From Adiantum capillus-veneris (taxonomy: Eukaryota; Streptophyta; Polypodiopsida; Polypodiales; Pteridaceae), in NCBI GenBank assembly GCA_014529385.2, contig CM043952.1, positions 70,238,299 to 70,298,298 on the forward strand: 60,000 bases of DNA, written 5' to 3'. Positions 36,301 through 40,219 of the stretch are shown here, piece by piece (the stretch's first letter is position 1; every line of letters starts with the position of its first letter). The position numbers were made by a program, and so were the translations under genes. The notes under the pieces were generated by a model. It ran no database searches. It was not told the DNA's origin and saw nothing but the letters and a program-made list of their open reading frames with translations.

Positions 36301-36610
36301 TGTTGTAGGTGTAACTTTAATGTTACACGGAACCGTGGCTCTGATATCATATATTGTTTTTGGCCTGCTGGCTCCCTTGGTTTATGCATTTTCTTATAGA
36401 GTGACAGATGACAGAGATGATAAATTTATTTTGTGCTGTGGGGTGACCATAGTTGCTGTTACAGCACTAGCTCTGGGCAAAGCCAAGGTGTCAAACAAGC
36501 GGTACTTACGGACGCTGTTTGCTTATCTTTCTGGGGGGGTTCTTGCAGCCATAATTGGCTATTTGACAGGCGAACATGTTGCGGAATTGCTCGAAGAATG
36601 GGGCATTTGA
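142..36610 (+). CDS. MEB/VIT-like membrane protein with tandem YPWG repeat exons (5' partial, 13 exons)
   Basis: Joining 142-255, 11887-12048, 33257-33409, 33542-33691, 33787-34005, 34109-34252, 34350-34502, 34624-34734, 34815-35417, 35496-35639, 35717-36028, 36108-36169 and 36260-36610 gives one open frame of 891 codons ending in TGA. Every junction has GT..AG borders; all introns are phase 1 except the last, which is phase 0. The C-terminal ~200 residues hold about five hydrophobic helices and resemble the plant 'membrane protein of ER body' branch of the CCC1/VIT1 family. Arabidopsis MEB1/2 are ER-body proteins thought to move iron and manganese. The N-terminal part is acidic and carries at least eight repeats ending in P-x-Y-P-W-G, a layout I do not know from characterised family members. 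Two introns of 11.6 and 21.2 kb are packed with transposons. Family assignment is by recognition of helix sequence; metal transport is inferred. Splice sites are predicted, not observed. Confidence 0.75.
256..1236 (+). other. intron sequence, no gene; poly-G tract
   Basis: Intronic. No coding signal found on either strand. It contains a G24 homopolymer at 1109-1132. Apparent ORFs over the G run are low-complexity artefacts. Confidence 0.6.
1109..1132 (+). repeat. poly-G tract (G24)
   Basis: Twenty-four consecutive G residues. Such runs may form G-quadruplexes and are error-prone in sequencing. Confidence 0.9.
1237..2445 (-). mobile_element. LINE-P, reverse-transcriptase half (decayed)
   Basis: Minus-strand fragments in broken frames match the order of ORF2 in the better copies here. 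2377-2153 contains a [17 protein letters not shown]-like end of the endonuclease/linker. 1997-1806 contains [14 protein letters not shown]. 1812-1585 contains [14 protein letters not shown]. 1478-1320 contains [16 protein letters not shown], the segment after the catalytic YADD. Multiple stops and frameshifts; dead. It is the continuation of the fragment at 3655-4900 and is interrupted by LINE-Q. Confidence 0.75.
2455..3584 (-). mobile_element. LINE-Q, 5'-truncated copy nested in LINE-P
   Basis: Minus-strand 5'-truncated LINE carrying only the C-terminal part of ORF2 (open 3335-2877) and the 3' UTR. The C-terminal region has the family's CxLC..H..C zinc motif ([18 protein letters not shown]). 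The 3' end has the family stem-loop (2492-2506) and a short (TC) tail near 2455. In element orientation its 5' junction abuts a (CT)n run (3585-3649 on + as AG). It splits LINE-P. Confidence 0.8.
3585..3649 (+). repeat. (AG)n microsatellite at LINE-Q 5' junction
   Basis: Sixty-five bases of AG dinucleotide repeat. In LINE-Q orientation it is a (CT)n tract immediately upstream of the truncated element. Confidence 0.95.
3655..4900 (-). mobile_element. LINE-P, ORF1 tail and endonuclease half (decayed)
   Basis: The minus-strand reading 4871-4461 ends with an ORF1 C-terminus ([20 protein letters not shown]), homologous to the ORF1 ends of LINE A and LINE B. 4023-3835 carries an endonuclease segment ([20 protein letters not shown]). 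3783-3655 carries the MDYV..RPIGVA segment next to the endonuclease active-site His. The ORF1 stop region is altered by a ~10-base deletion relative to LINE B. 5' part lost near 4900. Confidence 0.75.
4908..4964 (+). repeat. (CT)n microsatellite at LINE-R 5' junction
   Basis: Fifty-seven bases of CT repeat directly upstream of the 5'-truncated LINE-R. Confidence 0.95.
4965..6502 (+). mobile_element. LINE-R, 5'-truncated and internally rearranged LINE
   Basis: Plus-strand LINE beginning inside the RT domain directly after (CT)n. An open stretch to about 5560 includes [36 protein letters not shown] and the catalytic [12 protein letters not shown] block. From about 5700 to 6040 the sequence no longer matches the other copies, and the zinc-motif region is missing. 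Family sequence resumes at about 6041 with the 3' ORF2 tail and 3' UTR. The stem-loop is at 6463-6477, followed by GACGTTAATATA and a CT-rich tail. The chimeric middle may be an internal deletion/replacement or a template switch. Confidence 0.8.
6503..6607 (+). repeat. pyrimidine-rich tails between two tail-to-tail LINEs
   Basis: CT/CTTT-rich sequence with two near-copies of a CTCTACGCA..TTTCCCCCC block. It separates the 3' tail of LINE-R (+) from that of LINE A (-). Confidence 0.7.
6652..6667 (-). other. LINE A 3' stem-loop
   Basis: In element sense AGGCCG-ATTT-CGGCTT: six pairs (one G-U) and a four-base loop, followed by GACGTTAA and a (TTTC)n tail. It sits where the other LINE copies carry AGGTCA-TTT-TGGCCT, with paired changes in both arms. 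Probable recognition structure for reverse transcription (inferred). Confidence 0.6.
6858..9374 (-). CDS. LINE A ORF2, reverse transcriptase and C-terminal zinc motif
   Basis: Open for about 838 codons after the TGA at 9377-9375; no separate start is needed if read through from the endonuclease. The reverse transcriptase core has [71 protein letters not shown] and the catalytic [12 protein letters not shown], then [11 protein letters not shown]. Near the C-terminus is a Cys/His motif, [18 protein letters not shown]. The protein would copy LINE RNA at the nicked target. All catalytic residues look present. The only lesion in the ORF2 frame is the upstream TGA, probably CGA to TGA. Confidence 0.85.
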   Translation of the reverse strand, partial: AFEEAQELELYRLFMSIDSATAWRTLRESRPTTAIEDPQIWHDYAERLYEVPGQPPIPQPHEPRPTCSSFFTAEMVERAIRRMQHRRSADHTGLQSEHIIYAASTIAPLIAHVFNRAIGEGFPEEWTQHTIVPIHKSGDTLDPGNYRTIMIGHTMAKLYGAVLEAQLSCYAETEGLRAPGQAGFRRAFSTTDHIFVLRCLIDGAKARKKRLYCCFVDFRKAFDTVPRERLFQRLHSIGVPTEMIWAIYTLYERVTGRVRCPGGFSETIASTIGVKQGCPLSPTLFGLYIDEISDYILRAGGEGSDLAGTPVHIMLYADDIVLISESPEGLQRHLEALDEFSTHKGLTVNLGKTKVMIFHTSSAVRSAATFTAAGGQVDVVTSYVYLGITFTSLPGPFTMRQAAADRLTRGYAALTMLERRCHQAHFQEPRTKGWLFDTLVTPALMYSAAVWAPGLTDDQWTQLERPQVCMISRLLRSKKTVPHDIIRAELATPPMVVEALFQTVCFIQRMRALPPDRLTRRAFEAAIQLSESGHARAWYSQVRAWFEGHGLDMESLPPFQYDPHSPSVHLSRSERNLVLRQDLWQLYTRRVWESPGLGTRMLDYRDQFLTILSGGFIQRPRYMDTYMPHSSRVAIGQLRVASHRLEIEIGRHTGVPREERVCRACTEEVESEEHFVCRCRAYTEIRGRYEALFRGQPTLREIMDSRDQRQLGRFLLEIQSHRDTLLQPRTATQTEGRQSQLTDFFQRIATPTSPNTQRGVTLPQAEVNRARRRPRVTGYRGVSSHHRQIEEIRARERRATEERVAQMRADPTAFIRVALAPAPPMYHILHPPICTGWS
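9378..10577 (-). CDS. LINE A ORF2, AP-type endonuclease
   Basis: Amino-terminal half of ORF2. It follows the ORF1 TAG in the same frame and runs to the TGA at 9377-9375. Apurinic-endonuclease-like motifs appear in order: [15 protein letters not shown] (catalytic Glu), [15 protein letters not shown] and [10 protein letters not shown] (active-site His). This nuclease nicks the chromosomal target for reverse transcription. There is no in-frame ATG between the ORF1 stop and WNCNG; the first (about 10481) lies downstream of it. That points to stop-codon readthrough or non-AUG initiation. All catalytic positions appear intact. Confidence 0.82.
10578..11498 (-). CDS. LINE A ORF1, coiled-coil RNA-binding protein
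   Basis: 306 codons from ATG at 11498-11496 to TAG at 10580-10578. The frame is open further upstream but only through microsatellite, so the [11 protein letters not shown] start is chosen. Residues ~20-100 are strongly charged and heptad-like (coiled coil). Residues ~180-245 look like the RNA-recognition core of L1-type ORF1 proteins ([28 protein letters not shown]). The last 60 residues ([11 protein letters not shown] to YRDGRVIID) match the C-terminal domain of other ORF1 copies here. It should coat LINE RNA as a trimer or multimer. The gene is intact. Confidence 0.82.
   Translation of the reverse strand: MSSPIIKTPKSTMKTTFMLTNKRLAQLEKDMKEWWMEREIWREEKATFIKLWNKEKEDMRAEIQNLKEEKERRARENEKERERWRKEKEEMKAQIDLLHASITSLTPEEGEIKEEAKEALKEEITKALTASIEDKLEATKEGWVEVVKKNIKKVAREEAQKDEVLIVHTTIEEEKMRQARRLNVRVTGIKEEEGSTPESDGKALCKKVGYKEEEIPFSKVWRAGKDPKKRALILQFASEESRTSFLRKRVILRGLEGPPIYLDDDLTKMQQDHRRTCMPRVHQARKEGKKAVYRDGRVIIDGKTIA
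11499..11813 (-). promoter_or_regulatory. LINE A 5' UTR with (AC)n and (TC)n repeats
   Basis: Region between the ORF1 start and the 5' (TC)n target. On + it contains (GT)n at 11604-11647 and (GA)n at 11646-11684. A GC-rich segment (about 11695-11813) follows, ending at the (AG)n. As in other LINEs the internal promoter should lie here, but no specific site is recognised. Confidence 0.5.
11814..11868 (+). repeat. (AG)n microsatellite at LINE A 5' junction
   Basis: Fifty-five bases of AG repeat between LINE A and the acceptor of the exon at 11887. In LINE A sense it is (CT)n, the presumed insertion target. Confidence 0.95.
11887..12048 (+). CDS. MEB-like gene exon: YPWG repeat 2
   Basis: Phase 1-1 exon of 162 nt. 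An acidic stretch is followed by the repeat core [16 protein letters not shown]. The acceptor AG (11885-11886) is preceded by only about 18 bases of normal sequence and then by a (GA)n run, because LINE A inserted immediately upstream. It is isolated by 11.6 kb and 21.2 kb introns, so it could be skipped in mRNA without losing the frame. Confidence 0.7.
12049..13739 (+). other. intron sequence, nothing recognised
   Basis: First part of the 21.2 kb intron. Scattered short ORFs only, no family recognised on either strand, no YPWG motif. Confidence 0.55.
13740..15130 (-). mobile_element. decayed Ty1/copia fragment
   Basis: Minus-strand fragment with many stops. Around 15110-14940 it reads as an integrase C-terminal/linker segment ([20 protein letters not shown].. 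then [12 protein letters not shown]). Around 13890-13740 it reads as the start of copia RT ([16 protein letters not shown] and KQPPSF). The order fits a minus-strand copia element. LTRs not found. Confidence 0.6.
14090..14215 (+). repeat. alternating purine-pyrimidine TACATG/CACA-rich tract
   Basis: Low-complexity run of ACAC, GTGT, TACATGCATG and TGCATGCA units, partly self-complementary. Possible Z-DNA or cruciform former inside the copia remnant. Confidence 0.6.
15490..17466 (-). mobile_element. decayed hAT-type DNA transposon (DUF659/hAT transposase)
   Basis: Minus-strand pieces in broken frames. About 17350-17270 reads as a possible BED-type zinc finger ([12 protein letters not shown]). 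16815-16558 has [21 protein letters not shown]. 16690-16274 has [17 protein letters not shown] followed by [20 protein letters not shown], the DUF659 core. 16186-15941 has [20 protein letters not shown] and [16 protein letters not shown], typical of plant hAT-like transposases. No terminal inverted repeats identified; not autonomous. Confidence 0.65.
17467..17535 (+). repeat. compound microsatellite (AAAT)n (AT)n (GGAT)n (AGAT)n
   Basis: Successive tetranucleotide repeats ending directly at the 3' end of a minus-strand LINE. In element sense this is a (CTAT)n-type tail. Confidence 0.9.
17536..18361 (-). mobile_element. LINE array copy d (5'-truncated)
   Basis: Minus-strand C-terminal ORF2 fragment (open 18309-18040; [18 protein letters not shown]) with 3' UTR, stem-loop at 17558-17572 and tetranucleotide tail. 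Its 5' end abuts the 3' end of copy e. Confidence 0.78.
18362..19333 (-). mobile_element. LINE array copy e (5'-truncated)
   Basis: Minus-strand fragment with ORF2 C-terminus in two frames (19253-18993 and 19108-18890). The 3' stem-loop is at 18390-18404 and the tail is short and AT-rich. It joins copy f directly. Confidence 0.78.
19334..19977 (-). mobile_element. LINE array copy f (5'-truncated)
   Basis: Minus-strand fragment beginning immediately after the (TC)n tail of copy g, inside the zinc-motif region. ORF2 C-terminus is open 19903-19520. The 3' stem-loop is at 19368-19382, with a CATTTCATTTCTCA-like tail. Confidence 0.8.
19978..20038 (+). repeat. (GA)n: tail of copy g and 5' junction of copy f
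   Basis: About 61 bases of GA repeat between two same-orientation LINE copies. Confidence 0.95.
20039..21236 (-). mobile_element. LINE array copy g (5'-truncated)
   Basis: Minus-strand copy starting right after the (TC)n tail of copy h. The open 21177-20479 reading frame is a long ORF2 C-terminus closely resembling LINE B (44154-44966), so both belong to one subfamily. The 3' UTR holds a small direct duplication (about 20231-20262 and 20299-20330). The stem-loop is at 20076-20090, followed by (CATTT)n and (TC)n. Confidence 0.82.
21237..21315 (+). repeat. (GA)n: tail of copy h and 5' junction of copy g
   Basis: About 79 bases of GA repeat, the longest of the microsatellites here. Confidence 0.95.
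21316..22515 (-). mobile_element. LINE array copy h (5'-truncated)
   Basis: Minus-strand fragment with an ORF2 C-terminus open 22318-21701 ([18 protein letters not shown]). The 3' stem-loop is at 21348-21362. The 5' end is near 22515, judged by loss of match to LINE B. First member of the five-copy head-to-tail array. Confidence 0.78.
22516..24454 (+). other. intron sequence, mostly unassigned
   Basis: 22540-22760 is a degenerate repeat of GCTTGA/CTTGAA units. 23100-23520 has an open + frame of 131 codons with no recognised domain. 23770-24082 is a tandem repeat. No host exon recognised. Confidence 0.5.
23770..24082 (+). repeat. three-copy tandem repeat ending in a primer-site-like sequence
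   Basis: A unit of about 84-115 bases (AAACAGAAGCCA..CATTCCTCTTTG..GAACAAGCACCAATCAAC) occurs three times. The last copy ends in GCTCTGATACCA, the complement of the plant LTR-retrotransposon initiator-tRNA-Met primer site, followed by TG. An older copy reads GCTCTGAAACCA. It looks like the 5' leader of a decayed minus-strand LTR element. Confidence 0.55.
24455..25751 (-). repeat. gypsy 3' LTR
   Basis: 1297 bp. It contains four near-copies of a ~37-base unit (TTTCCCGTAAGGGACTTAGG..) around 24670-24795. It also has a 41-base duplication near 25075-25140 that is absent from the other LTR. Confidence 0.88.
25752..25763 (-). other. gypsy polypurine tract
   Basis: In element sense AAGCCAGAGGGA directly before the 3' LTR (TGTTGC..). 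Confidence 0.65.
25764..26227 (-). pseudogene. gypsy pol: integrase C-terminus and chromodomain
   Basis: Open frame of about 153 codons. It runs from the integrase C-terminal [20 protein letters not shown] through [16 protein letters not shown] into a chromodomain ([11 protein letters not shown].., [20 protein letters not shown]). Chromodomains steer integration to specific chromatin in chromoviruses. It is cut off from the rest of pol by a 25-bp tandem duplication (26178-26202 and 26203-26227), which shifts the frame. Confidence 0.82.
26197..27822 (-). pseudogene. gypsy pol: RT end, RNase H and integrase
   Basis: 541-codon open frame. It contains the RT thumb ([20 protein letters not shown]) and RNase H ([50 protein letters not shown]). 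The integrase zinc motif is H..H..CLVC. The integrase catalytic core has [21 protein letters not shown] and [17 protein letters not shown], with all three catalytic acids present. Frameshifted from the upstream RT near 27800 and from the chromodomain by the 25-bp duplication. Confidence 0.85.
27749..28453 (-). pseudogene. gypsy pol: reverse transcriptase
   Basis: 234-codon open frame with [70 protein letters not shown] and the catalytic block [11 protein letters not shown] (Phe in place of the usual Tyr). It follows an in-frame TAG near 28467 and loses frame near 27800. Confidence 0.85.
28466..29529 (-). pseudogene. gypsy gag C-terminus, zinc knuckle and protease
   Basis: Two overlapping minus frames. 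29529-28885 holds basic nucleocapsid sequence, the CCHC knuckle [14 protein letters not shown] and the protease core [16 protein letters not shown]. 29020-28466 continues the protease ([12 protein letters not shown]) into the pre-RT linker ([19 protein letters not shown]). A frameshift lies near 28900-29000, and a TAG at 28468-28466 precedes RT. Confidence 0.8.
29533..30456 (-). pseudogene. gypsy gag, capsid part
   Basis: Starts at ATG 30456-30454 ([16 protein letters not shown]), just inside the primer site, and ends at an in-frame TAG (29535-29533). Mostly polar N-terminus, then a typical plant gag core ([58 protein letters not shown]). The reading continues in the same frame after the stop, so TAG probably replaced CAG. 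Confidence 0.83.
30514..30525 (-). other. gypsy primer-binding site (initiator tRNA-Met)
   Basis: Element-sense TGGTATCAGAGC one base inside the 5' LTR, the standard complement to the 3' end of plant initiator tRNA-Met. Confidence 0.85.
30527..31796 (-). repeat. gypsy 5' LTR
   Basis: 1270 bp, matching the 3' LTR at roughly 96% over the parts compared by eye. It has an extra ~20 bases near 31647-31668 and lacks the 41-base duplication. Confidence 0.88.
31797..33256 (+). other. end of the giant intron; unassigned ORF at 32459-32749
   Basis: No mobile element recognised. An open + frame of 96 codons at 32459-32749 is preceded by TTACAG and could be a captured gene fragment or chance; no domain recognised, and it lacks the YPWG core. 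The intron ends at AG 33255-33256. Confidence 0.5.
33257..33409 (+). CDS. MEB-like gene exon: YPWG repeat 3
   Basis: Phase 1-1 exon of 153 nt with donor GTAAGT at 33410. Acidic linker, then core [19 protein letters not shown] three bases upstream (33407) would also keep the phase; the consensus donor was chosen. Confidence 0.75.
33542..33691 (+). CDS. MEB-like gene exon: YPWG repeat 4
   Basis: Phase 1-1 exon of 150 nt. The core is [16 protein letters not shown], with Gln replacing the usual Pro before Trp-Gly. Donor GTAAAT at 33692. Confidence 0.75.
33787..34005 (+). CDS. MEB-like gene exon: YPWG repeat 5
   Basis: Phase 1-1 exon of 219 nt, the longest repeat exon. A Ser/Glu-rich linker contains two near-copies of an Ile-Ser-Asp-(Thr/Ala)-Val-Pro peptide. 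Then comes the core [16 protein letters not shown], which is closest to the consensus. Confidence 0.78.
34109..34252 (+). CDS. MEB-like gene exon: YPWG repeat 6
   Basis: Phase 1-1 exon of 144 nt. Glu/Thr-rich linker followed by [16 protein letters not shown]. Acceptor AG at 34107-34108, donor GT at 34253. Confidence 0.75.
34350..34502 (+). CDS. MEB-like gene exon: YPWG repeat 7
   Basis: Phase 1-1 exon of 153 nt. Linker rich in Lys, Arg and Glu, then [16 protein letters not shown], where the leading Cys of the repeat is replaced. Donor GTAAAT at 34503. Confidence 0.72.
34624..34734 (+). CDS. MEB-like gene exon: YPWG repeat 8
   Basis: Phase 1-1 exon of 111 nt, the shortest repeat exon. The core is [16 protein letters not shown], with Phe in place of Tyr. 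It is the last repeat before the long linker exon. Confidence 0.75.
34815..35417 (+). CDS. MEB-like gene exon: long charged linker
   Basis: Exon of 603 nt, phase 1-1, about 201 codons. It is Lys/Glu/Thr-rich with no predicted membrane segment. It contains two related short motifs ([10 protein letters not shown] and [11 protein letters not shown]) and a basic cluster LKRTRSKTK. No recognised domain. It links the repeat region to the membrane domain and is likely disordered and on the same side as the repeats. Confidence 0.7.
35496..35639 (+). CDS. MEB-like gene exon: second linker
   Basis: Phase 1-1 exon of 144 nt with donor GTGAGT at 35640. Acidic, Ser/Pro-rich, no recognised domain. It contains an [13 protein letters not shown] peptide and no YPWG core. 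Confidence 0.65.
35717..36028 (+). CDS. MEB-like gene exon: first membrane helix
   Basis: Exon of 312 nt, phase 1-1. After an acidic/Pro region it encodes [19 protein letters not shown] and the following [11 protein letters not shown]. This is the characteristic first helix of MEB/VIT-like transporters, with Gly-Gly-Leu and a small-residue run. The donor GTAAGC at 36029 was preferred because the downstream GT lies after an in-frame stop. Confidence 0.78.
36108..36169 (+). CDS. MEB-like gene exon: second membrane helix
   Basis: Exon of 62 nt, entered in phase 1 and left in phase 0 (donor GTCAGT at 36170). It encodes [20 protein letters not shown], a hydrophobic helix matching the second helix of MEB proteins. 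Confidence 0.72.
36260..36610 (+). CDS. MEB-like gene terminal exon: helices 3-5 and stop
   Basis: Exon of 351 nt starting in phase 0 after AG at 36258-36259 and ending in TGA at 36608-36610. It encodes three further hydrophobic segments separated by charged loops: one around [11 protein letters not shown] to LVYAFSY, one around [18 protein letters not shown], and one around [19 protein letters not shown]. The short acidic tail ends in LLEEWGI. Order and spacing fit the C-terminal half of MEB/VIT-like proteins. Confidence 0.8.
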   Translation: MLNLYHYHKDYYIDVVGVTLMLHGTVALISYIVFGLLAPLVYAFSYRVTDDRDDKFILCCGVTIVAVTALALGKAKVSNKRYLRTLFAYLSGGVLAAIIGYLTGEHVAELLEEWGI

Positions 36611-39079
36611 GAATGGGGGGTTTCTCTCTCAAGGTTAGAAGCAAAGAAAAATGATGCCATATACCTCCTGGAGTGATAAGAGTGGTAGCTTCACCTTTGG
36701 TTCTGGTAAGAGAGGTAGCTAAGAGTGGCAGCCCTTCACCAAGGGAGCCCTGGTATGTAGATAACCGAAGGAGAGTTTTCCATCATCTAGACGGCGGGAA
36801 TACTTGTACTGATGTCGTGCTGATGGAACCATAGGCATGAGGATGTAGTCAGCCTGAGCTTCCTCTCATAACCTGTCTCTTCCTCTGGGATGCTTATAAT
36901 TCCTATTCATTCCATATATGTTACCTGGTTTGAATGGCAATTATAAGTGGTACTGGGGAGAATCTTTCTTCTAGATGGTGTCTCCTTGCCATTGTAATAT
37001 CAGAGTACAGGAAAGAGTGTGCAGCCAATGTATTATGTTGAGTCTCTTTGTTGGAATTCAGATAGTTTTGGTTGTCCATGGCTATGGTGTGGAAAAGATG
37101 TAGGTAATTGTGGCACTTTTATTGCTTTGCTCGTGTTCCCCCCCCCCCCCCCCTTGAAAAAAAAAACAAGATGAAGAGCCACAAAGGCCTGTTGAAGTTA
37201 AGGGGGGATGAGAGTTGTGGGGAGTAAGCAGGAGATGCAAATTCAAAGAAGGCAAGTGCTTGTCGCGGCTCTTTTGGCTAACCAAGTCAAGGGCTTTTCC
37301 TAACAATTTCACAATTATATTTCGGTAATGCAATGGAGATGGGTATTGGGATGAGTTTGAGGGAGGAGGTTCTCGAAAAGAAGTGGATGTGCAGAATGGA
37401 ATGGGAGGGGGTCAAGCACCTAAAAGAATCTGATAATCAACACCACATGATTAAATTGCATTAAGGAGTGATTCAGATCTTCTCTCTCTTTTTCCCCCCG
37501 GTTTTTTCGCCATACAATTGTTATATTGACTCTACCTATGTATTCCCAACCTTGAGGAAGATCATCGCCATATGATGAAACCTTTTGTTATGGTTAAATA
37601 GGTATGAATAAGTGTCAAAAATCACGTCATTTTTATTGTGGTTTATTATAAAATTTTATTGTCCATTATACATACAAAAAAATTAAAGGGTATTCCTAAT
37701 GGCTTCATCAAATTTAATGGTGCTTTTAATTCAAAGATTCCACTAATAAACAAGAAAAATGATGCGTTAATCTATAGCACATAGCGTCAGGCAATGACGA
37801 AGCACATAGATTTTCAACAATATTACCTAAGAATGATGAATACAACATTTTGAGAGAGAGAGAGAGAGAGAGGAGAAAACGCTAAAGGAAAAATGAAAGA
37901 GCAGAGAAACTCAATTTATATGTACACAAAAGGGCTTTTGACTTTCCATCTTCATTTGTCTTTCGACGCTAAAGAGAACTCAAAGGAAAACGCCAAAAAT
38001 GAAATAGCAGAGAAACATCTATTTATATGGACACAAAAGGGCTTTTGACATTCCATCTTGAATTGTCTTTCGACTTTCCACCTTCATCATTATTTTGACT
38101 TTCCACCTTCGTCTGTCTTTTCATTCTCTAAAACTCACCCTTCACTTAAGCATTTAATGTGTTTTGAAACAATTTTTATTTTTTTGAGATTAGAAAGACC
38201 TAAATACATTATCACAAATGTTCTATATTTTATCAAAGGTCCCGCTTAAATAACAAGGTGAAAAGCTCTCGTTAACATGGGTTCTAAAATTAGGAGGGTG
38301 CAACACTTCTAGAGAAGGGTTGCCAACAAATAGTTGTATGTCCTTTCACTTTTCGTAGAATAAAAAGAAGAGTTTTTGTAAGGTATCCAAAATGAAAAGT
38401 AGAGTTACACTTCAAATTTGAGGGTTGATCGACATTTTATACAAACAATAAATTGAAAAGGAAGTAAATAAAGGAATCCATTGATAAATCAAAACAAAAA
38501 ATGTCTTCATGCTTTCATAAGAAAACAAAGGCATAAGCATAGTAAATAACAAAACAATTTAATGAATTTTTATGAGATTCTTAGATGAAACAATTCTTTT
38601 ACTAATTAAAATATTAGAGAAAATTTCAATAGTGAATATATACTTCACATCATGGGATCAAACTTTGTTGAATGCCCTCCTTAATATCTTGTTGACTAAG
38701 GCCTTCTTTAGCAAAGCCAAAAATAAAGTGATAAAATCATCAGGTTGAGTTTAAGTAGAATTATTTAAGGTGGAGTTTCATTGTGATAGTAAAAGAATAG
38801 AATGTAAGAAAGGCCAAGCCATGTGAGGCGAGGTGAAGCCTCACTGAGGCGTTCTGAAAGAACAAAATGCAAGAAAGGTCAAGCCATGTTAAGCTGTGAA
38901 ATGAAAGGTGAATAGCAAAACCTAAAGTTCGAATCAAACATCCCACGTGTCACCAATCCAAGCAACATTGATCCACGGCTCAGAGTTTGCACATTTTCTC
39001 GACCTCCTATGGCTTTCAACAGGCTAAAAAGCCAACCCCACCCAAAGCTTCCCATGTCGTAGGAGCTCTATAGTGGCTC
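36611..39079 (+). other. 3' flank of the MEB-like gene and intergenic sequence
   Basis: No coding signal found. Includes a C16 run with following A run (37138-37165), a (GA)n (37852-37872) and a direct repeat of about 90 bases (37877-37968 and 37984-38072). The polyadenylation site could not be fixed. Confidence 0.55.
37877..38072 (+). repeat. two-copy ~90-bp direct repeat
   Basis: Both copies share ATGAAA.AGCAGAGAAAC, TATTTATATG.ACACAAAAGG and GGCTTTTGAC.TTCCATCTT, ending in TTGTCTTTCGAC. Confidence 0.7.
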
Positions 39080-39324
39080 ATGACTATGTCCCCAACAAGT
39101 TTACAAGTATATATCACATCCTACTTCGATGAAATTAGTGCTCGTTATTTCAGGTGCATGAGCTCTGCCTACAGGTTCCTTTCCAAACCATTGTGTGGAC
39201 TCTCATTTGGGACACTCAATTCCTCAATTCTGAGGGACCTAGTCACTTACGAGTTGCACACACACCACATGATATGTTTCTTTTGATCCCATACGTCATA
39301 TTTGACCTTTGAGAACGATAATGG

Positions 39325-39326
<2 letters not shown>
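39080..39326 (+). mobile_element. second-family LINE, 5'-truncated 3' end
   Basis: Short + strand copy matching the 3' end of the element at 50516-51173: CCA..TGTGGACTCTC, then CACCACATGAYAT and TTTGATCCCATA. The stem-loop (39293-39308) has one mismatch, followed by GAACGATAATGGAA and (TC)n. 5' boundary uncertain. Confidence 0.65.

Positions 39327-39385
<59 letters not shown>
39327..39385 (+). repeat. (TC)n: tail of second-family LINE and 5' junction of LINE B
   Basis: Fifty-nine bases of TC repeat. Confidence 0.95.
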
Positions 39386-39389
<4 letters not shown>

Positions 39390-40219
39390 ATCGTTGAGTC
39401 GTTGCTGTACAGAGAGCACCAACTGCACGCAGAGCTATATTGGTTGATTGTGCAGGTGCAATCTGCTTCACCGAGGACTAACGCACAAGGCTGAACAGTG
39501 CTCTACTGGTTGGCTGCGCAGGGGCTACCTGCTTCGTTGAGAACTGCTGCAACAGGGCGAACGGGTAGGATGCTTAGGACAGATAGCTCTTGCAGGCCAC
39601 GCAGAGGTCACATAGACACACCCACACCCACACAACACAGACATAGCTCTTGCGTAACCCTACCTGTTGTTGCTGCAGCATAGAGACGCTCGCCTGCTGT
39701 GGCCTTCCTGCTGGCTACATCGCTCGCTTCCCCCTCTGCTAGCGACCACTCTGCAAGCTCCTCTACGCGTAGAAAGAATTTATACGCGTAGAAAGTCCTG
39801 TCCTACGCGTGTCCCAGCACCCCCCCTTTGCATTTATCTACGCGTAGAAAGTCCTTTTGTCTCCTACGTTAAAGTTTAAAGCAAGGCTCATTTTTGAAAG
39901 GTGGCCCTAATCATTCATTTGAAGGGTAAATTTTACCTATCCTTCATTAAGCTATATTTAGGCAAAAATTAGAAGGGCTACTCATAGATTTTTCAATATT
40001 CTATCCTTCTTTCGAAGGGTAAAATATTTTTGCCCTTCACTAAAGGATAAAAGTGCCTCCGAAGGGCGTCGAAGCCTTCAACAATTAGGCTTGGTTTGAA
40101 TACTTTTAAGTTTTGAGTTAAACTTTTAAGTTTTAAGTTAAACTTTTAAGTTTTTCCCTATTCTCAGTCCCTCACCCTAGTACCCTAGTACCCTACCCCA
40201 CATTTGTGGCTCGGGTTCG
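39386..40219 (+). promoter_or_regulatory. LINE B 5' UTR with repeated TACGCGTA boxes
   Basis: Begins exactly at the end of the (TC)n and is GC-rich at first. It carries four TACGCGT boxes (39764, 39783, 39804, 39839), three within CTACGCGTAGAAAG-like repeats. CGCG cores are known CAMTA-factor sites in plants; promoter function is inferred only. Confidence 0.45.
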
